Assembly: GCA_963704995.1 (NCBI GenBank)
Contig: CAVPIM010000017.1
Coordinates: 1,906,451 to 1,970,450 of the forward strand
DNA length: 64,000 nt
Source: RYN-230 sp963704995
Lineage (GTDB): Bacteria; Actinomycetota; Actinomycetes; Streptosporangiales; Streptosporangiaceae
Reading direction: 5' to 3'
The number at the start of each line of letters is the position of its first letter. Positions within the stretch are counted from its first letter, which is position 1. Below the pieces are notes generated by a model. That model was given only the letters and a program-made list of their open reading frames with translations, was not told where the DNA came from and made no database searches. Position numbers and translations under genes: made by a program. Below are positions 8,478 through 17,658 of this stretch, one piece after another.

Positions 8478-9884
8478 ATGGCTCCACCAGCAGACCGCTC
8501 CGCGTCGAGCCACCCGGATGCGCCGGGCCCGCCCGGGCCGCCCCAGCAACCGGACCCGGTGGCCCTGCTGCGCAGCCGGAGCTATCTGATGCTGCTGGTT
8601 TTGGCGGCGGTCCTGGGTGTGCCGATCTCCGCCGCCGCTTACGGCTTCCTGGCCCTGGTCAGTTATCTGCAGAAGGAGATCTTCACGCACCTGCCGCACG
8701 GGCTCGGTTTCTCCACCGAGCCGGTGTGGTGGCCGCTGCCGGTCCTGGCCGTCGGCGGGGTGCTGGCGGGCCTGGCCATCCAATACCTGCCGGGGAGAGG
8801 CGGGGCCTCACCGGCGGGCGGCTTCGCCGTGCATGGCGCGCCGACCCCGATCCAGCTTCCCGGTGTCATCTTCGCCGCGCTGGCGACCCTGGTCTTCGGC
8901 GCCGTGCTCGGCCCCGAGATGCCGCTCATCGCCATGGGCGGTGGCCTGGCTGTGCTGGCCACCCGGGCCGCCCGGCGGCGGCCGGTGCCCGAGCAGGGGG
9001 TCAAGGTGCTGGCCGCCGCCGGGAGTTTCGCGGCCATCGCCACGCTGCTGGGCTCGCCCCTCACCGGCGCGTTCCTGCTGATGGAGGCGACCGGGCTGGG
9101 CGGGCCGATGCTGGGGCTAGTGCTGCTGCCGGGCCTGCTGGCGGCGGGAATCGGCTCGCTCATCTTCATCGGCCTGGACAACCTGACCGGGCTGGGCACG
9201 TTCTCACTGGCCCTTCCCGGCCTGCCCAGTTTCGGCCAGCCCACCGTGGCCGAATTCGGCTGGGCGATCGTGATCGGGCTGGCCGCCGCCCTGGTCGGGC
9301 CTGGCATCCGGTGGCTGGCGCGCTTCCTGCAGGCCTATGCCGACAAGTGGACCATGCTCGTCGTCCCACTGGCGGGCGTGACCGTCGCCGCGCTCGCGAT
9401 CATTTACGCGGAGGCGACTGGCAAGGCAACATCCGACGTGCTCTTCTCGGGACAGAATGAGCTCGACCCGCTCATCACGCACGCCGCCAGCTACTCCGTG
9501 GGCGCGCTGGTGCTGCTGCTGGTCTGCAAGGGGCTCGCCTACGGGGTTTCGCTGAGCAGTTTCCGGGGCGGGCCCATCTTCCCGGCCATGTTCATCGGCG
9601 CGGTCGGTGGCATGGCGCTCTCTCACCTGCCTGGGCTGCCGCTGATAGCTGGTGTCGCGATGGGCATCGGCGCGATGTCTGTAGTGATGCTCACCCTGCC
9701 GCTGACCTCGGTCCTGCTCGCCACGCTGCTGCTGGCCTCGGACGGCCTGGCCGTCATGCCGCTGGTGATCGTAGCGGTCGTCGTCGCCCACGTGGCCGCC
9801 GCCCGGATCGCGCCCCGCCCCGCCGCACAGCCGGCGGGAAGCGAACAGGCGGGCAGCGGCGCTCACTTGACTACCCCCCGCTGA
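8478..9884 (+). CDS. ClC family chloride channel/transporter
   Basis: A 468-residue membrane protein with about ten to twelve hydrophobic segments, close to the usual ClC core length. The second ion-path motif is VLGPEMPLIAMGGGLAVLAT, corresponding to the family GREGP motif and keeping the gating glutamate. Later segments include SLSSFRGGPIFPAMFIGAVG, the third ClC signature (GxFxP type). No CBS domains follow. It probably moves chloride (possibly in exchange for protons) across the plasma membrane. The N-terminal 35 residues are Pro-rich and cytoplasmic. Confidence 0.85.
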   Translation: MAPPADRSASSHPDAPGPPGPPQQPDPVALLRSRSYLMLLVLAAVLGVPISAAAYGFLALVSYLQKEIFTHLPHGLGFSTEPVWWPLPVLAVGGVLAGLAIQYLPGRGGASPAGGFAVHGAPTPIQLPGVIFAALATLVFGAVLGPEMPLIAMGGGLAVLATRAARRRPVPEQGVKVLAAAGSFAAIATLLGSPLTGAFLLMEATGLGGPMLGLVLLPGLLAAGIGSLIFIGLDNLTGLGTFSLALPGLPSFGQPTVAEFGWAIVIGLAAALVGPGIRWLARFLQAYADKWTMLVVPLAGVTVAALAIIYAEATGKATSDVLFSGQNELDPLITHAASYSVGALVLLLVCKGLAYGVSLSSFRGGPIFPAMFIGAVGGMALSHLPGLPLIAGVAMGIGAMSVVMLTLPLTSVLLATLLLASDGLAVMPLVIVAVVVAHVAAARIAPRPAAQPAGSEQAGSGAHLTTPR

Positions 9885-9931
9885 TCACCAATGCCGGAGG
9901 CTGCCTACCCAGCTCACCCACGGCATCGAAA

Positions 9932-10159
9932 ATGGCCGGTGATCCCTACCAGGAACTGCCGCGGGCCAAGCGCAAGCGCCTCATCTTCCGGGCGGTGCTG
10001 CACAGTCTCCTGACCACAACCGTACTCATGGTCCTCTACTGCACGCTATCGCTGCACCGGCCGCGGAGTACCCGCGCAGCCGCCCGCCCGCCGGCCCTCG
10101 ATGCGGACCCGCGCCAGGCTGGTCGATGCAGGCCATCTGGGCAGGTCGCTGACCGCTAG
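9932..10159 (+). pseudogene. N-terminal fragment resembling a two-TM potassium channel
   Basis: The start MAGDPYQELPRAKRKRLIF is followed by one membrane helix (HSLLTTTVLMVLYCTLSL), the usual opening of actinobacterial ion-channel family proteins. The expected pore loop (TVGYG) and second helix are absent: the frame turns into low-complexity Arg/Pro sequence and stops after 75 residues. It looks truncated. The assignment rests only on the first 45 residues. Confidence 0.35.
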
Positions 10160-10225
10160 ATGCCGACCCTCGCTGGCGGTGACCGAACGCGAGCCCACCC
10201 CCGCAGCATCATCAGGAGCGACCGG

Positions 10226-10405
10226 ATGATCGACCTGAGTCGGCTTGACCTGGAGGAGATCGCCACCGCACTGTCGGACCAGACCAACTACGAGCACCAC
10301 TAGCTGATCAATCCACAGACCGGCGAGATCGTGTTCTGGACCGCCGAAGGCGGGATCGACGGCCAGACCCCTGTCGACCTCGACGACCTAGACCTGCTCG
10401 ATTAG
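10226..10405 (+). pseudogene. UPF0158 family protein fragment with in-frame TAG
   Basis: Reads MIDLSRLDLEEIATALSDQT with the ATG at 10226 and AGGAGC upstream. After EHH the frame meets TAG at 10301-10303, where UPF0158 relatives usually have Trp (TGG to TAG is one change). It then continues as LINPQTGEIVFWTAEGGIDG, typical of the family, and stops at another TAG (10403-10405) after about 60 codons, far short of full length. The attachment-site repeat begins exactly there, so the gene was probably cut by integration of the neighbouring element. Confidence 0.7.
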
Positions 10406-10790
10406 ACAGACTCATGACCTCTTGCCTGCCGCCAAGCTACTCAGGCAAGGCTGACCTGGGCGATCTATCGGGCTCCTGCCGGTCGGGAGGCTCAATGGCA
10501 GGAGCCGACCTGCCCCTCAAAGTGCCCCTCAGCAAGGGTGACGGTCACCGGTTTAGCGTTCGAATCACACCGCTTGAACTGGAGTGGAGCTAAGGGGACT
10601 CGAACCCCTGGCCTCTTGCATGCCATGAATCACTCCGGCATTTCGCGACCAGGGCAAATGCGGCCTGGCCAGGCCGTTCGCTAGCTCACACAAGCTGAGA
10701 CTGGCTCAGACAAGCACTCGCTAGCGGCATTCTGCCCCTCAAACTGCCCCTCTCAATGATCTCCCGGTGAGTGCTCGAACTACCCCGTTC
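10404..10790. repeat. Attachment-site-like repeat, copy 1, with tRNA-Ala(GGC) 3' half
   Basis: First of three related copies. The core 10585-10627, read on the minus strand, runs from the anticodon loop ATGGCAT (anticodon GGC) through the 3' anticodon stem, T arm and acceptor strand ending TTAGCTCCA of a tRNA-Ala gene; the 5' half is missing. Boxes TGCCCCTC lie at 10512 and 10524 on one side and at 10733 and 10745 on the other, each pair 12 bp apart. This is the layout of a tyrosine-recombinase attachment site with arm-type sites on both sides of the core. It abuts the broken UPF0158 gene. Confidence 0.75.
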
Positions 10791-11240
10791 TCACAGCCGT
10801 CGCCTCTGCCCTCGAGGGCCCAGGCGGCCAAGGCTGCGCCCCGTCAGGGACCACGGCCGGCTCCCCGCCGCAACCGTCTACAGGCCCCGGCATGCACGGG
10901 TTCTTCTGGCCGGTATTCCCTATCACCGGATGAGGCATTGGTGTGGTGGTGAACGCATGGGACGTCCACTGGCGGCATCCGATCACCGAGGCCGAGATCC
11001 AGCGCGAGATCGAGCACGAGGACAAGCAAGGTTGAGCAGAACGGCCCGTTGGGGGCAGCGATACCAGCCTCGCTAGTCACCGCTCACCGGACAGTCCTGG
11101 GTCAAAGAACTGCGACCAGTGGTAAGCCAGCGCACGCGATTGGTGACGTTCGTCCCTTGGCAGGTGGCCGGTTTCAGGGCAAGCCTGAAGCGCACAGGTG
11201 CGCAAGCACCGCCGCACTCGTTTCAGCACACAGAGGAGTC
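10791..11240. other. 450 bp with no confident gene
   Basis: This lies between the first attachment-like repeat and the CoA-binding gene. The only suggestive stretch is 10943-11035 (plus), which reads WDVHWRHPITEAEIQREIEH and stops; it resembles the helical end of a small protein but has no clear ribosome-binding site. I see no RNA gene or insertion sequence. Confidence 0.4.
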
Positions 11241-11711
11241 ATGGTGCTGGTGAAACAGGCCACGGCGGAGTTCCTGGCCAAGAAACGAATCGCGGTGACC
11301 GGAGTGTCCCGCACACCCAAGGACCACGGCGCCAACGTCGTCTACAAGCGGCTGCGCGACCGCGGCTACCAGGTATTCGCGATCAACCCCAACACCGGCC
11401 AGGCCGAAGGAGACCGGTGCTACCCCGACCTGAAGTCGGTCCCAGACGGTATCGATGCGGTGGTGATCGGCACCAGGCCCGAGACCGCCGAGGCCACCAT
11501 GCGCGAATGCGCCGAGCTGGGCATCAAGCACGTGTGGATGCACCGCGGGCCGGGCGCCGGCAGTGTGTCCGCCGCAGCCACCGACTACGGCCGGCAGCAC
11601 GGGATCACCGTGATCGACGGGGGCTGCCCGCTGATGTTCAACCCCACCGCCGATACCGGGCACAAGATCATGCGGCTCATATTCGCAAGCCATGTCCCCA
11701 AGCAGGTATGA
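11241..11711 (+). CDS. CoA-binding domain protein (YccU-like)
   Basis: 156 residues from the ATG at 11241, which follows a GAGGAG box. It is a single CoA-binding Rossmann domain: KKRIAVTGVSRTPKDHGANV at the nucleotide loop, then a second strand (YQVFAINPNTG), DAVVIGTRPETAEATMRECA and KHVWMHRGPG, ending with GGCPLMFNPTAD. The family resembles the first domain of succinyl-CoA synthetase alpha. Some members bind CoA; the physiological partner is unknown. Confidence 0.85.
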   Translation: MVLVKQATAEFLAKKRIAVTGVSRTPKDHGANVVYKRLRDRGYQVFAINPNTGQAEGDRCYPDLKSVPDGIDAVVIGTRPETAEATMRECAELGIKHVWMHRGPGAGSVSAAATDYGRQHGITVIDGGCPLMFNPTADTGHKIMRLIFASHVPKQV

Positions 11712-11770
11712 GGCCGCGCCATCGACCGCAGCCAATCAGGAGATCACGACGGGCAGCCGAGGAGCCGACC

Positions 11771-12040
11771 GTGCACCACTCCGACATCTCGTCCCGGCCG
11801 ATCTCGGCACTGGCGCATATAAGGGTCACGATGCTCCGCGCTGGAGGTGGCCTCGCACGCCCGTGTGCCCGGACGGTGATCCAGCTGCCCTTCGCCTGGC
11901 CGCAATCCCCCCCACGACGCCCGCGCCGACCCGCCGGTCCCGCCACCGCGATCGTGCAACTGGTCAAGCGCAAGCCATGGCTCGCCGTGAGACTGCTCGG
12001 CCGCGACATTCCGGAACCTCGTGACCCCCGCGCGGGCTGA
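11771..12040 (+). CDS. Possible small hypothetical protein
   Basis: An open frame of 89 codons from a GTG preceded by GAGGAG at suitable spacing. The product is basic and Pro/Arg-rich in the middle and ends AIVQLVKRKPWLAVRLLGRD. I do not recognise a family. Because the DNA is GC-rich and a second frame is also open here, it may be spurious. The next gene starts 46 bp later on the same strand. Confidence 0.3.
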   Translation: MHHSDISSRPISALAHIRVTMLRAGGGLARPCARTVIQLPFAWPQSPPRRPRRPAGPATAIVQLVKRKPWLAVRLLGRDIPEPRDPRAG

Positions 12041-12086
12041 AGGCGGCCAGACAGCCGCATCGGCCCACGACCCCAAAGGAGCGCAC

Positions 12087-12860
12087 ATGAGCGACCAGCC
12101 TCCGGAGGCGCAACCCCCGGTGCAGATGCCAGCGGCAGCGCAGCCGGACCATGATGCGAGGCCCGTGGCGAGGCCTGGCCCGCCGCAGGCGCTCGCCCCG
12201 CCGCAGATGCCCGCCGCCGAGCGCGTCCGCCTCGCGGCCCGTCGGCGGGATGAGACCGATTACATCTTCAACTACTGGTCGGCGCTGGGCTGGACCATCC
12301 TGACCTTCGGGATCTACGGGTTCTACGTCTTCTACCAGCTCATCCGCCGGATGCGGGATCACAACGCCCGCCGGCTCGAACTCCTCGACGCGGCAACCAC
12401 CGTGGCGTGGGAACAGGCCGGGCGGCAGGGCCTTCAGCAGGAAATGGCACCTTCCTTCGAGCGGACTGCCGGTCACCTGGCGGTGCTGCGCCAGATGACC
12501 GGCGACTTCCGTGAACCCGTCATCTGGCTGGTGCTTGCCATCGTGGCCCGCGGTATCGCCGAAATCGTCGCGTTCGTGCTACTCGACCAGGACCTCATCA
12601 AACACAGCCAAGCCGAAGCCGGCGCCGGCCACGAGCTGTCGGTGATCTACGGCCGGCTCGGCCAGCACCTGCCCTCTCCCGATCAGGACCAGGTGAAGCG
12701 GCCGGACAACTACGTCGGCCGGATCGTAGCCACGATCTTCACCTTCGGCATCTACATGTTCTGGTGGTTCTACAACCAGATGGACGAGCCGAACAAGCAC
12801 TTCACCACCAACTGGGCTCAAGAAGACCACCTCGTGAACGCCGTCGACGCGGTCAGCTGA
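12087..12860 (+). CDS. DUF4234-like membrane protein with two related modules
   Basis: 257 residues from the ATG at 12087 (AAAGGAG upstream). Residues 1-60 are Pro/Gln/Ala-rich and probably disordered. Two membrane modules follow with the same signature: ALGWTILTFGIYGFYVFYQL near residue 75 and IVATIFTFGIYMFWWFYNQM near residue 215, each followed by a charged polar stretch. One more hydrophobic segment (VIWLVLAIVARGIAEIVAFV) lies between. The pattern matches DUF4234-type membrane proteins, here as an internal duplication. The function is unknown. Confidence 0.6.
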   Translation: MSDQPPEAQPPVQMPAAAQPDHDARPVARPGPPQALAPPQMPAAERVRLAARRRDETDYIFNYWSALGWTILTFGIYGFYVFYQLIRRMRDHNARRLELLDAATTVAWEQAGRQGLQQEMAPSFERTAGHLAVLRQMTGDFREPVIWLVLAIVARGIAEIVAFVLLDQDLIKHSQAEAGAGHELSVIYGRLGQHLPSPDQDQVKRPDNYVGRIVATIFTFGIYMFWWFYNQMDEPNKHFTTNWAQEDHLVNAVDAVS

Positions 12861-13700
12861 CCCACCCGCGGCACGCCAAGCCACGGCAGCCCTGGCCCAA
12901 CCGGACCGGGCCCTTGCCCGGGATTGCCGGTGGCGCCCGCCAGCCTGGACGCAGCCGCATCGATGCCAAGGAGCGGAAGGGTCTCGCCGAGCCGGCGGGC
13001 AGCCGGGTACTGAGCCGCGAGTTTCTAATCTCTAGCCAGTAGATCGGGGAGCCACAGTCGAGCACATGAAGACTTCCTCGGTGACGGTCATGAGCGCGGA
13101 AGCTGTGCCCGGTGCTGCTGCGCTTCCCTGGAGCCGGGGTCCGCGCGGACCGCCGCTTCGATCCGCTCGTAGGCTGCCGGTCGTCGTACTCCCAGTCGCC
13201 ACGACCGGGCCGTCCTCGGTCTCCACCGCCAACCAGGCGGCGCGCCATGGCGGAGCTGGACCGGCCAGCAGGCGGGTGCGGAAGAAGTCATGAGAGACCG
13301 GCAGGCTCTCGCTGACCGCCCGATACACGCGCATCCGGTGGAGCACACCCTTACTACCGCACCACTCACGTTGGCAGCCTCCGCCCGCCGGACCCACTCC
13401 ACTCGCGGGTCAGATGAGTGAGTCGATTCCAGCCCAATGTCGCAGTCGTAGCTACCCTTCCTCATGTGATCGAGACCGATGCCTATTGCCCGGATGCAGC
13501 TCGGCACGCAGTTGAAACAGCCGCGCTGACAACAGACGGCCGATACAGGTAAGCGGCACGGCGTGCGTTCTCTGTTCGGTGAGTGACTACGTTCGGTGAC
13601 AAGAGTGCGCGTAGTCATAGGTCAATGACTTCTCCGTGCCCGCCGCCCACGTGCACGCCTATGGGCGCTGGCTGGCTTGGCCGGGCTCTACGATCCAGGC
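12861..13700. other. 840 bp with no confident gene
   Basis: Several frames are open but none shows family features. The best candidate is a minus-strand frame (13032-13337) encoding VYRAVSESLPVSHDFFRTRL and a Thr/Ser/Gly-rich continuation. It has no convincing ribosome-binding site and I cannot place it in a family. The stretch may contain decayed coding DNA. Confidence 0.4.
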
Positions 13701-14027
13701 ATGGCGTTTGACGAACTGCTGGCGGACCGGGTCCGCACCTGCATTCAGCAGGTCGCCGGGGTCAGCGAGAAGAAGATGTTCGGCGGCCTGGCCTTCATGA
13801 CCGATGGCCACTTGACCGTAGGCGTATACAGCGATGGGCTCATCGCGCGGATCGGCGCGCAGGCCATGGACGCGGCGACTGCCGAGTCGGATGTGCGGCC
13901 CTTCGGCACGACCAGCCGGCCGATGCGCGGCATCATCGTCATCGATAGTGCCGTGCTGGACGGCAAGGCGCTAGACCGCTGGATCGGGCAGGCCCGCAAC
14001 TACGTCGCAGGCCTGCCACCAAAGTAG
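13701..14027 (+). CDS. TfoX/Sxy N-terminal domain protein
   Basis: A 108-residue protein made of the TfoX N-terminal domain only: MAFDELLADRVRTCIQQVAG, then SEKKMFGGLAFMTDGHLTVG (the conserved KKMFGGxxF signature), RPMRGIIVID, and a helical end. In gamma-proteobacteria TfoX controls competence, but stand-alone N-terminal domains in actinomycetes have no demonstrated role. The start is the ATG at 13701; a longer start at 13677 is less likely because it adds residues before the conserved beginning. Confidence 0.8.
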   Translation: MAFDELLADRVRTCIQQVAGVSEKKMFGGLAFMTDGHLTVGVYSDGLIARIGAQAMDAATAESDVRPFGTTSRPMRGIIVIDSAVLDGKALDRWIGQARNYVAGLPPK

Positions 14028-14630
14028 CGCAGTCCCCCGGCACCCGCAGCAGCCGCCACCCCGGCTGATAGACGCGCGGAACGCGGCTGATGCGCGCATT
14101 CTCGCGCAAGGTTGCGATGGATACTTATGCAGGCCGTTGACTGCTCAGCCGCTGACTGCTCAGTAGTCGAACCCAAGGGACCGCCGCCCCGCGAGCGAGG
14201 CCTTGCTTCCGCTCACCTAACCGCTCTGTGCGGATGCGACTGATATCGAATCCCGGCAGAGGCAGTCCAGATTGATCGTTCGGCGTGGCTGGAATGTAGT
14301 CTGTCGGCCGGCAGAGCGCCGCCGCATCCGCTCCCGCCGCCAGCCGACGCTGGGGCTATATGTTGATGATACGAATCCGGTGGGAGGCGGGTCGCTCCGC
14401 AGGGCGTTGACCGTCAAGACCGGGCCACTAAATCCCGGGAGCCACGGGCCCCCGGCCCGCCGCGCTGAGCCTGTCCTGCTTCCTTGGGTCGGAGAACACG
14501 ATCTGGACTGCGAAGTGGCTATACGCGAGAGCCAAAGCGGAGTAATGTAACCAATACTCCGGACCCAGGTGGCTGTATCTGCAATTAAGCACATGCAGCG
14601 TGGAGGGCCCTGATTTTCCAGGAGTGTCTC
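14028..14630. other. 600 bp intergenic region of lower GC
   Basis: Between the TfoX-N gene and the secreted fusion protein gene. Base composition drops relative to the surroundings (for example the stretches around 14090-14170 and 14500-14610), as does the first half of the following gene. I see no supported gene; long open frames on either strand lack domain features and ribosome-binding sites. It probably includes the promoter of the downstream gene. Confidence 0.4.
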
Positions 14631-16913
14631 GTGATCATAATCATCGTGCTCGTCATCCTGGTCGCAGCGGCGATCGTCGGCGCGGCCAGACTCCTCGGCG
14701 ACGGCCGCAATAAGGGTGCGTTCACACCAGCGGTGTCCGCGCTGACTGCGTTCGTTGTGATCTTTGCGTTGGCGGGCTTTCCAGGAGCGGCGACCGCTGG
14801 CACCAGGACTGTGGGCGAAGCCGTCGCGGGCCATGTGCCCGGACAAGCGTCGAGCTGCACGCCTCTTTCGGGCACCACGTGCTCACCACTCAGTTACAAC
14901 GGCGGGCAAGTTGAGAAAACTAACGCTAACTACCTGATCTTCTGGGGTCCGAAAGGCAGCTTCCCGGCAGGTTATCAGAGTCTCATGAAGCAGTTCTTCA
15001 ACGACGTCGGCGGTTCTGGGCTGTACAACAATCTAACACAATACTATGAAACATCCGGCGGCACCCAGAACCATATCCAGAATAGCACTCATCTGGCGGC
15101 TGCCGTGGATGACTTTGCGGCATTTCCCAAAGACTGCACAGACTCCGTACCTGGCATCGGCTCGAACTGCGTCAGCCAGGGCGATATTGAAAGTCAGATC
15201 AGGGCCGCCATCGACAATTACAACTGGCCAATGGGCCTGTCGGCAATGTACTGGCTGTTCCTGCCTCCAGGAGAGGGTACCTGCGGGAACTTCTTTTTTA
15301 TTCAGAAAGGCTGCTTCGGCACCGGATCCAACTCATATTGCGCATATCATGACTTCACAACGCATTACCACTTGTCCGGCGCGAAAATAGTGTATGCAGT
15401 GATGCCGTACTATGGCAGCGCACACGCGTGTATTGACAACCCTGGAACACCGAATGGCAACGCAGCTTGGGATTCAGAACTCAGCGGCGTAAGCCATGAG
15501 CTAATGGAAGCGGTGACCGATCCGCTCGGTGACGCCTGGTACGGTACTGGCGGGCAGGCCGATGAGATAGGGGACAAGTGCAACTGGGACTACACCGGCG
15601 CGGGTCTGGATCTCGGCGCCGCGGACCAGTACTGGCACGGCCACTACTACCTCCTGCAGGGAGAGTGGAGCAACAAGGCGCCATCGAACCCCGCCGACCA
15701 GGGCCGCCGGTGCGTTTCCGTCGGCCCGGTGCCGTACGCCACCGCAGATTCCGTGCCCGCGAGCGGCCCTCCCGGTGATGCAATCACTATTGACGTACAG
15801 AGCGCATCGCCAGGAGCGGCCCTAACCGCGGAATACGTGACGGGTACCCGCCCCGCGACGGCCGCTTTGTGCTCGTTCACTGTCCTCGGGGACGGGACAG
15901 GTTCCTGTCAGGCGAACATTCCTACAGCCCCGGCTGCAGGAGCGACCGGCACGCATACCATCACGCTTGTTACCGGCTCACCTCCGACGAAGGTAACAAG
16001 CACCCACTTCACGCTCACCTACTACGCCTACGTCGCCAACTCCGGCGACAACACGGTGACCCCGATCAGCACCGCCACCAATACCGCCGGGACCCCGATC
16101 CCCGTCGGTGCCAATCCACAGGCCATCGCGGTCACCCCCGACGGGGCCACGGTCTACGTCGCTAACTCCGGCGACAACACGGTGACCCCGATCAGCACCG
16201 CCACCAATACCGCCGGGACCCCGGTCCCCGTCGGTGCCAATCCACAGGGCATCGCGGTCACCCCCGACGGGGCCACGGCGTACGTTACCAACTTCCAGGG
16301 CGGCACGATGACGCCTATCAACACCGCCACCAATACCGCCGGAACGCCGATCTCCGTCGGCAGTTATCCAGGCGGGATCGCCATCACCCCAAACGGGGCC
16401 ACGGCGTACCTCGCCACCGACTCTAATGGTGGAGCAGTAACACCAGTCAACCTCACGACCAAAACTGCCGGGAAGCCGATACCCATCGGCAGTTATCCAG
16501 GGGAGATCGCCATCACCCCAAACGGGGCCACGGCATACGTCGCCGACGGATCGAATGACACGGTGACGCCGATCAACACCGCCACTAATACCGCTGGGGC
16601 CCCGATTCCCGTCGGCAGCAACCCAATCGAGATCGCCATCACCCCGAACGGGGCCACGGCATACGTCGTCAACGTCATCGACGGCACAGTGACCCCGATC
16701 AGCACCGCCACCAACACTGCTGGGACACCGATCCCCGTCGGCAGTGATTCAGACGGCATTGCGATTACGCCGGACGGGGCCACCGCATACGTGGCCAACT
16801 ACGCCGACAATACGGTGACCCCGATCAGCACCGCGACCAACACTGCCGGGAAGCCGATCCCCGTCGGCGCCAGTCCAGCCGGCATCGCAACCTCATACGA
16901 CGGAGGTTTTTGA
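14631..16913 (+). CDS. Secreted EXORDIUM/peptidase-like domain fused to a YVTN beta-propeller
   Basis: 760 residues. Residues 1-56 carry two hydrophobic stretches (VLVILVAAAIVGAARL and ALTAFVVIFALAGFPGAATA), so it is exported or anchored. About 95-365 form a domain with YLIFWGPKGSFPAGYQSLMK and VSHELMEAVTDP near residue 288, the SHELxEAxTDP motif found in EXORDIUM/phosphate-induced-like and related bacterial proteins, with several Cys pairs. A linker of Ig-like character follows (370-460). From about 463 to the end there are seven ~41-residue repeats (YVANSGDNTVTPISTATNTA type), a YVTN propeller. The repeats are highly alike at DNA level. The first half has noticeably lower GC, suggesting a different origin. 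Confidence 0.75.
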   Translation: MIIIIVLVILVAAAIVGAARLLGDGRNKGAFTPAVSALTAFVVIFALAGFPGAATAGTRTVGEAVAGHVPGQASSCTPLSGTTCSPLSYNGGQVEKTNANYLIFWGPKGSFPAGYQSLMKQFFNDVGGSGLYNNLTQYYETSGGTQNHIQNSTHLAAAVDDFAAFPKDCTDSVPGIGSNCVSQGDIESQIRAAIDNYNWPMGLSAMYWLFLPPGEGTCGNFFFIQKGCFGTGSNSYCAYHDFTTHYHLSGAKIVYAVMPYYGSAHACIDNPGTPNGNAAWDSELSGVSHELMEAVTDPLGDAWYGTGGQADEIGDKCNWDYTGAGLDLGAADQYWHGHYYLLQGEWSNKAPSNPADQGRRCVSVGPVPYATADSVPASGPPGDAITIDVQSASPGAALTAEYVTGTRPATAALCSFTVLGDGTGSCQANIPTAPAAGATGTHTITLVTGSPPTKVTSTHFTLTYYAYVANSGDNTVTPISTATNTAGTPIPVGANPQAIAVTPDGATVYVANSGDNTVTPISTATNTAGTPVPVGANPQGIAVTPDGATAYVTNFQGGTMTPINTATNTAGTPISVGSYPGGIAITPNGATAYLATDSNGGAVTPVNLTTKTAGKPIPIGSYPGEIAITPNGATAYVADGSNDTVTPINTATNTAGAPIPVGSNPIEIAITPNGATAYVVNVIDGTVTPISTATNTAGTPIPVGSDSDGIAITPDGATAYVANYADNTVTPISTATNTAGKPIPVGASPAGIATSYDGGF

Positions 16914-17225
16914 TTCATGGTCCCACTCCAACCGCGGAGTGGTTTGCCCGAGTAAGGAACCGGCACTGAGAACAGCGACTACGTTGACCATAACGTCATG
17001 CATGAGCATGTCCAATTGCGCATATGCATCCAGCAGGGATACATACTACTTTCGGCAGATGCGAGCATTGAGCTTGACGCGCGGGATGCCGTTATCAGAC
17101 CGGTGGTGTCCGCGGCGGTGACCCCCGCAACACCGCGGCGCGGGACTGTCCGGGCGACAGTCACCCCTGCGGACGGTGGCACGCCACTGCGGCACTACCG
17201 TCGTTCGCACATACGTGCGGACGCG
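16914..17225. other. 312 bp gap before attachment-site copy 2
   Basis: This follows the propeller gene. Short open frames exist on both strands but none has a ribosome-binding site or a recognisable product. I see nothing specific in it. Confidence 0.4.
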
Positions 17226-17625
17226 CAGACTCATGACCTCTTGCACGCCGCCAAGCTACTCAGGCAAAGCCGACTTGGGCGATCTATTGGCTTCGTATAG
17301 GCCGGGAGGCTCAATGCAGGAGCCGACCTGCCCCTCAGAGTGCCCCTCAATGGGGGTGATGGTCACCGGTTTAGCGTTCGAATTATTCCACCTGACCTGG
17401 AGTGGAGCTAAGGGGACTCGAACCCCTGGCCTCTTGCATGCCATGAATCTATTCAGGCATTTCCTGACCAGGGCAAATACGGCTGACCAGGTCGTTTCGC
17501 TAGCTCACACAAGCTGAGACTGGCTCAGACAAGCACTCGCTAGCGCCATTTGCCCCTCAAACTGCCCCTCGCAGTGACGTCCTGGCCGCTGATCGAACGG
17601 ATCCATCTCGCTCAGAGCCGTCGGT
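17226..17625. repeat. Attachment-site-like repeat, copy 2, with tRNA-Ala(GGC) 3' half
   Basis: Second copy of the repeat, closely matching copy 1 over about 360 bp. The tRNA-Ala 3' half lies at 17403-17445 (minus strand). TGCCCCTC boxes are at 17329 and 17341 on one side and 17551 and 17563 on the other, again exactly 12 bp apart. Arms on both sides plus only half a tRNA suggest a junction between two tandemly integrated elements rather than an original chromosomal attB. Confidence 0.75.
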
Positions 17626-17658
17626 CACACAACGCCGTGCAGAAGCTGAGGTTCCGCG

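Larger units (their letters stand above)
10585..17402. mobile_element. Tandem element segment A between attachment-site copies 1 and 2
   Basis: A 6.8 kb block bounded by direct repeats of the tRNA-Ala 3' half. It carries a CoA-binding protein, a two-module membrane protein, a TfoX-N protein and a secreted peptidase-like/propeller fusion. No integrase, excisionase, replication or conjugation gene is visible. This fits a CIME (an att-flanked cargo segment moved by a related element's integrase) or the remnant of a larger element. The interpretation is inferred from the repeats. Confidence 0.5.

Noticed and set aside
10585..10630. tRNA-Ala gene
   Set aside because: Only the part from the anticodon loop to the 3' end is present in all three copies; the D arm and 5' acceptor strand are missing, so none can be a functional tRNA.
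13032..13337. Minus-strand gene starting VYRAVSESLPVSHDFF
   Set aside because: Looks mildly protein-like but has no ribosome-binding site, no recognisable family and competing open frames; noted only in the gap entry.
16021..16900. Regular ~123 bp similarity units considered as a DNA repeat array
   Set aside because: They are codons for YVTN propeller blades in one intact frame; blade repeats explain them.
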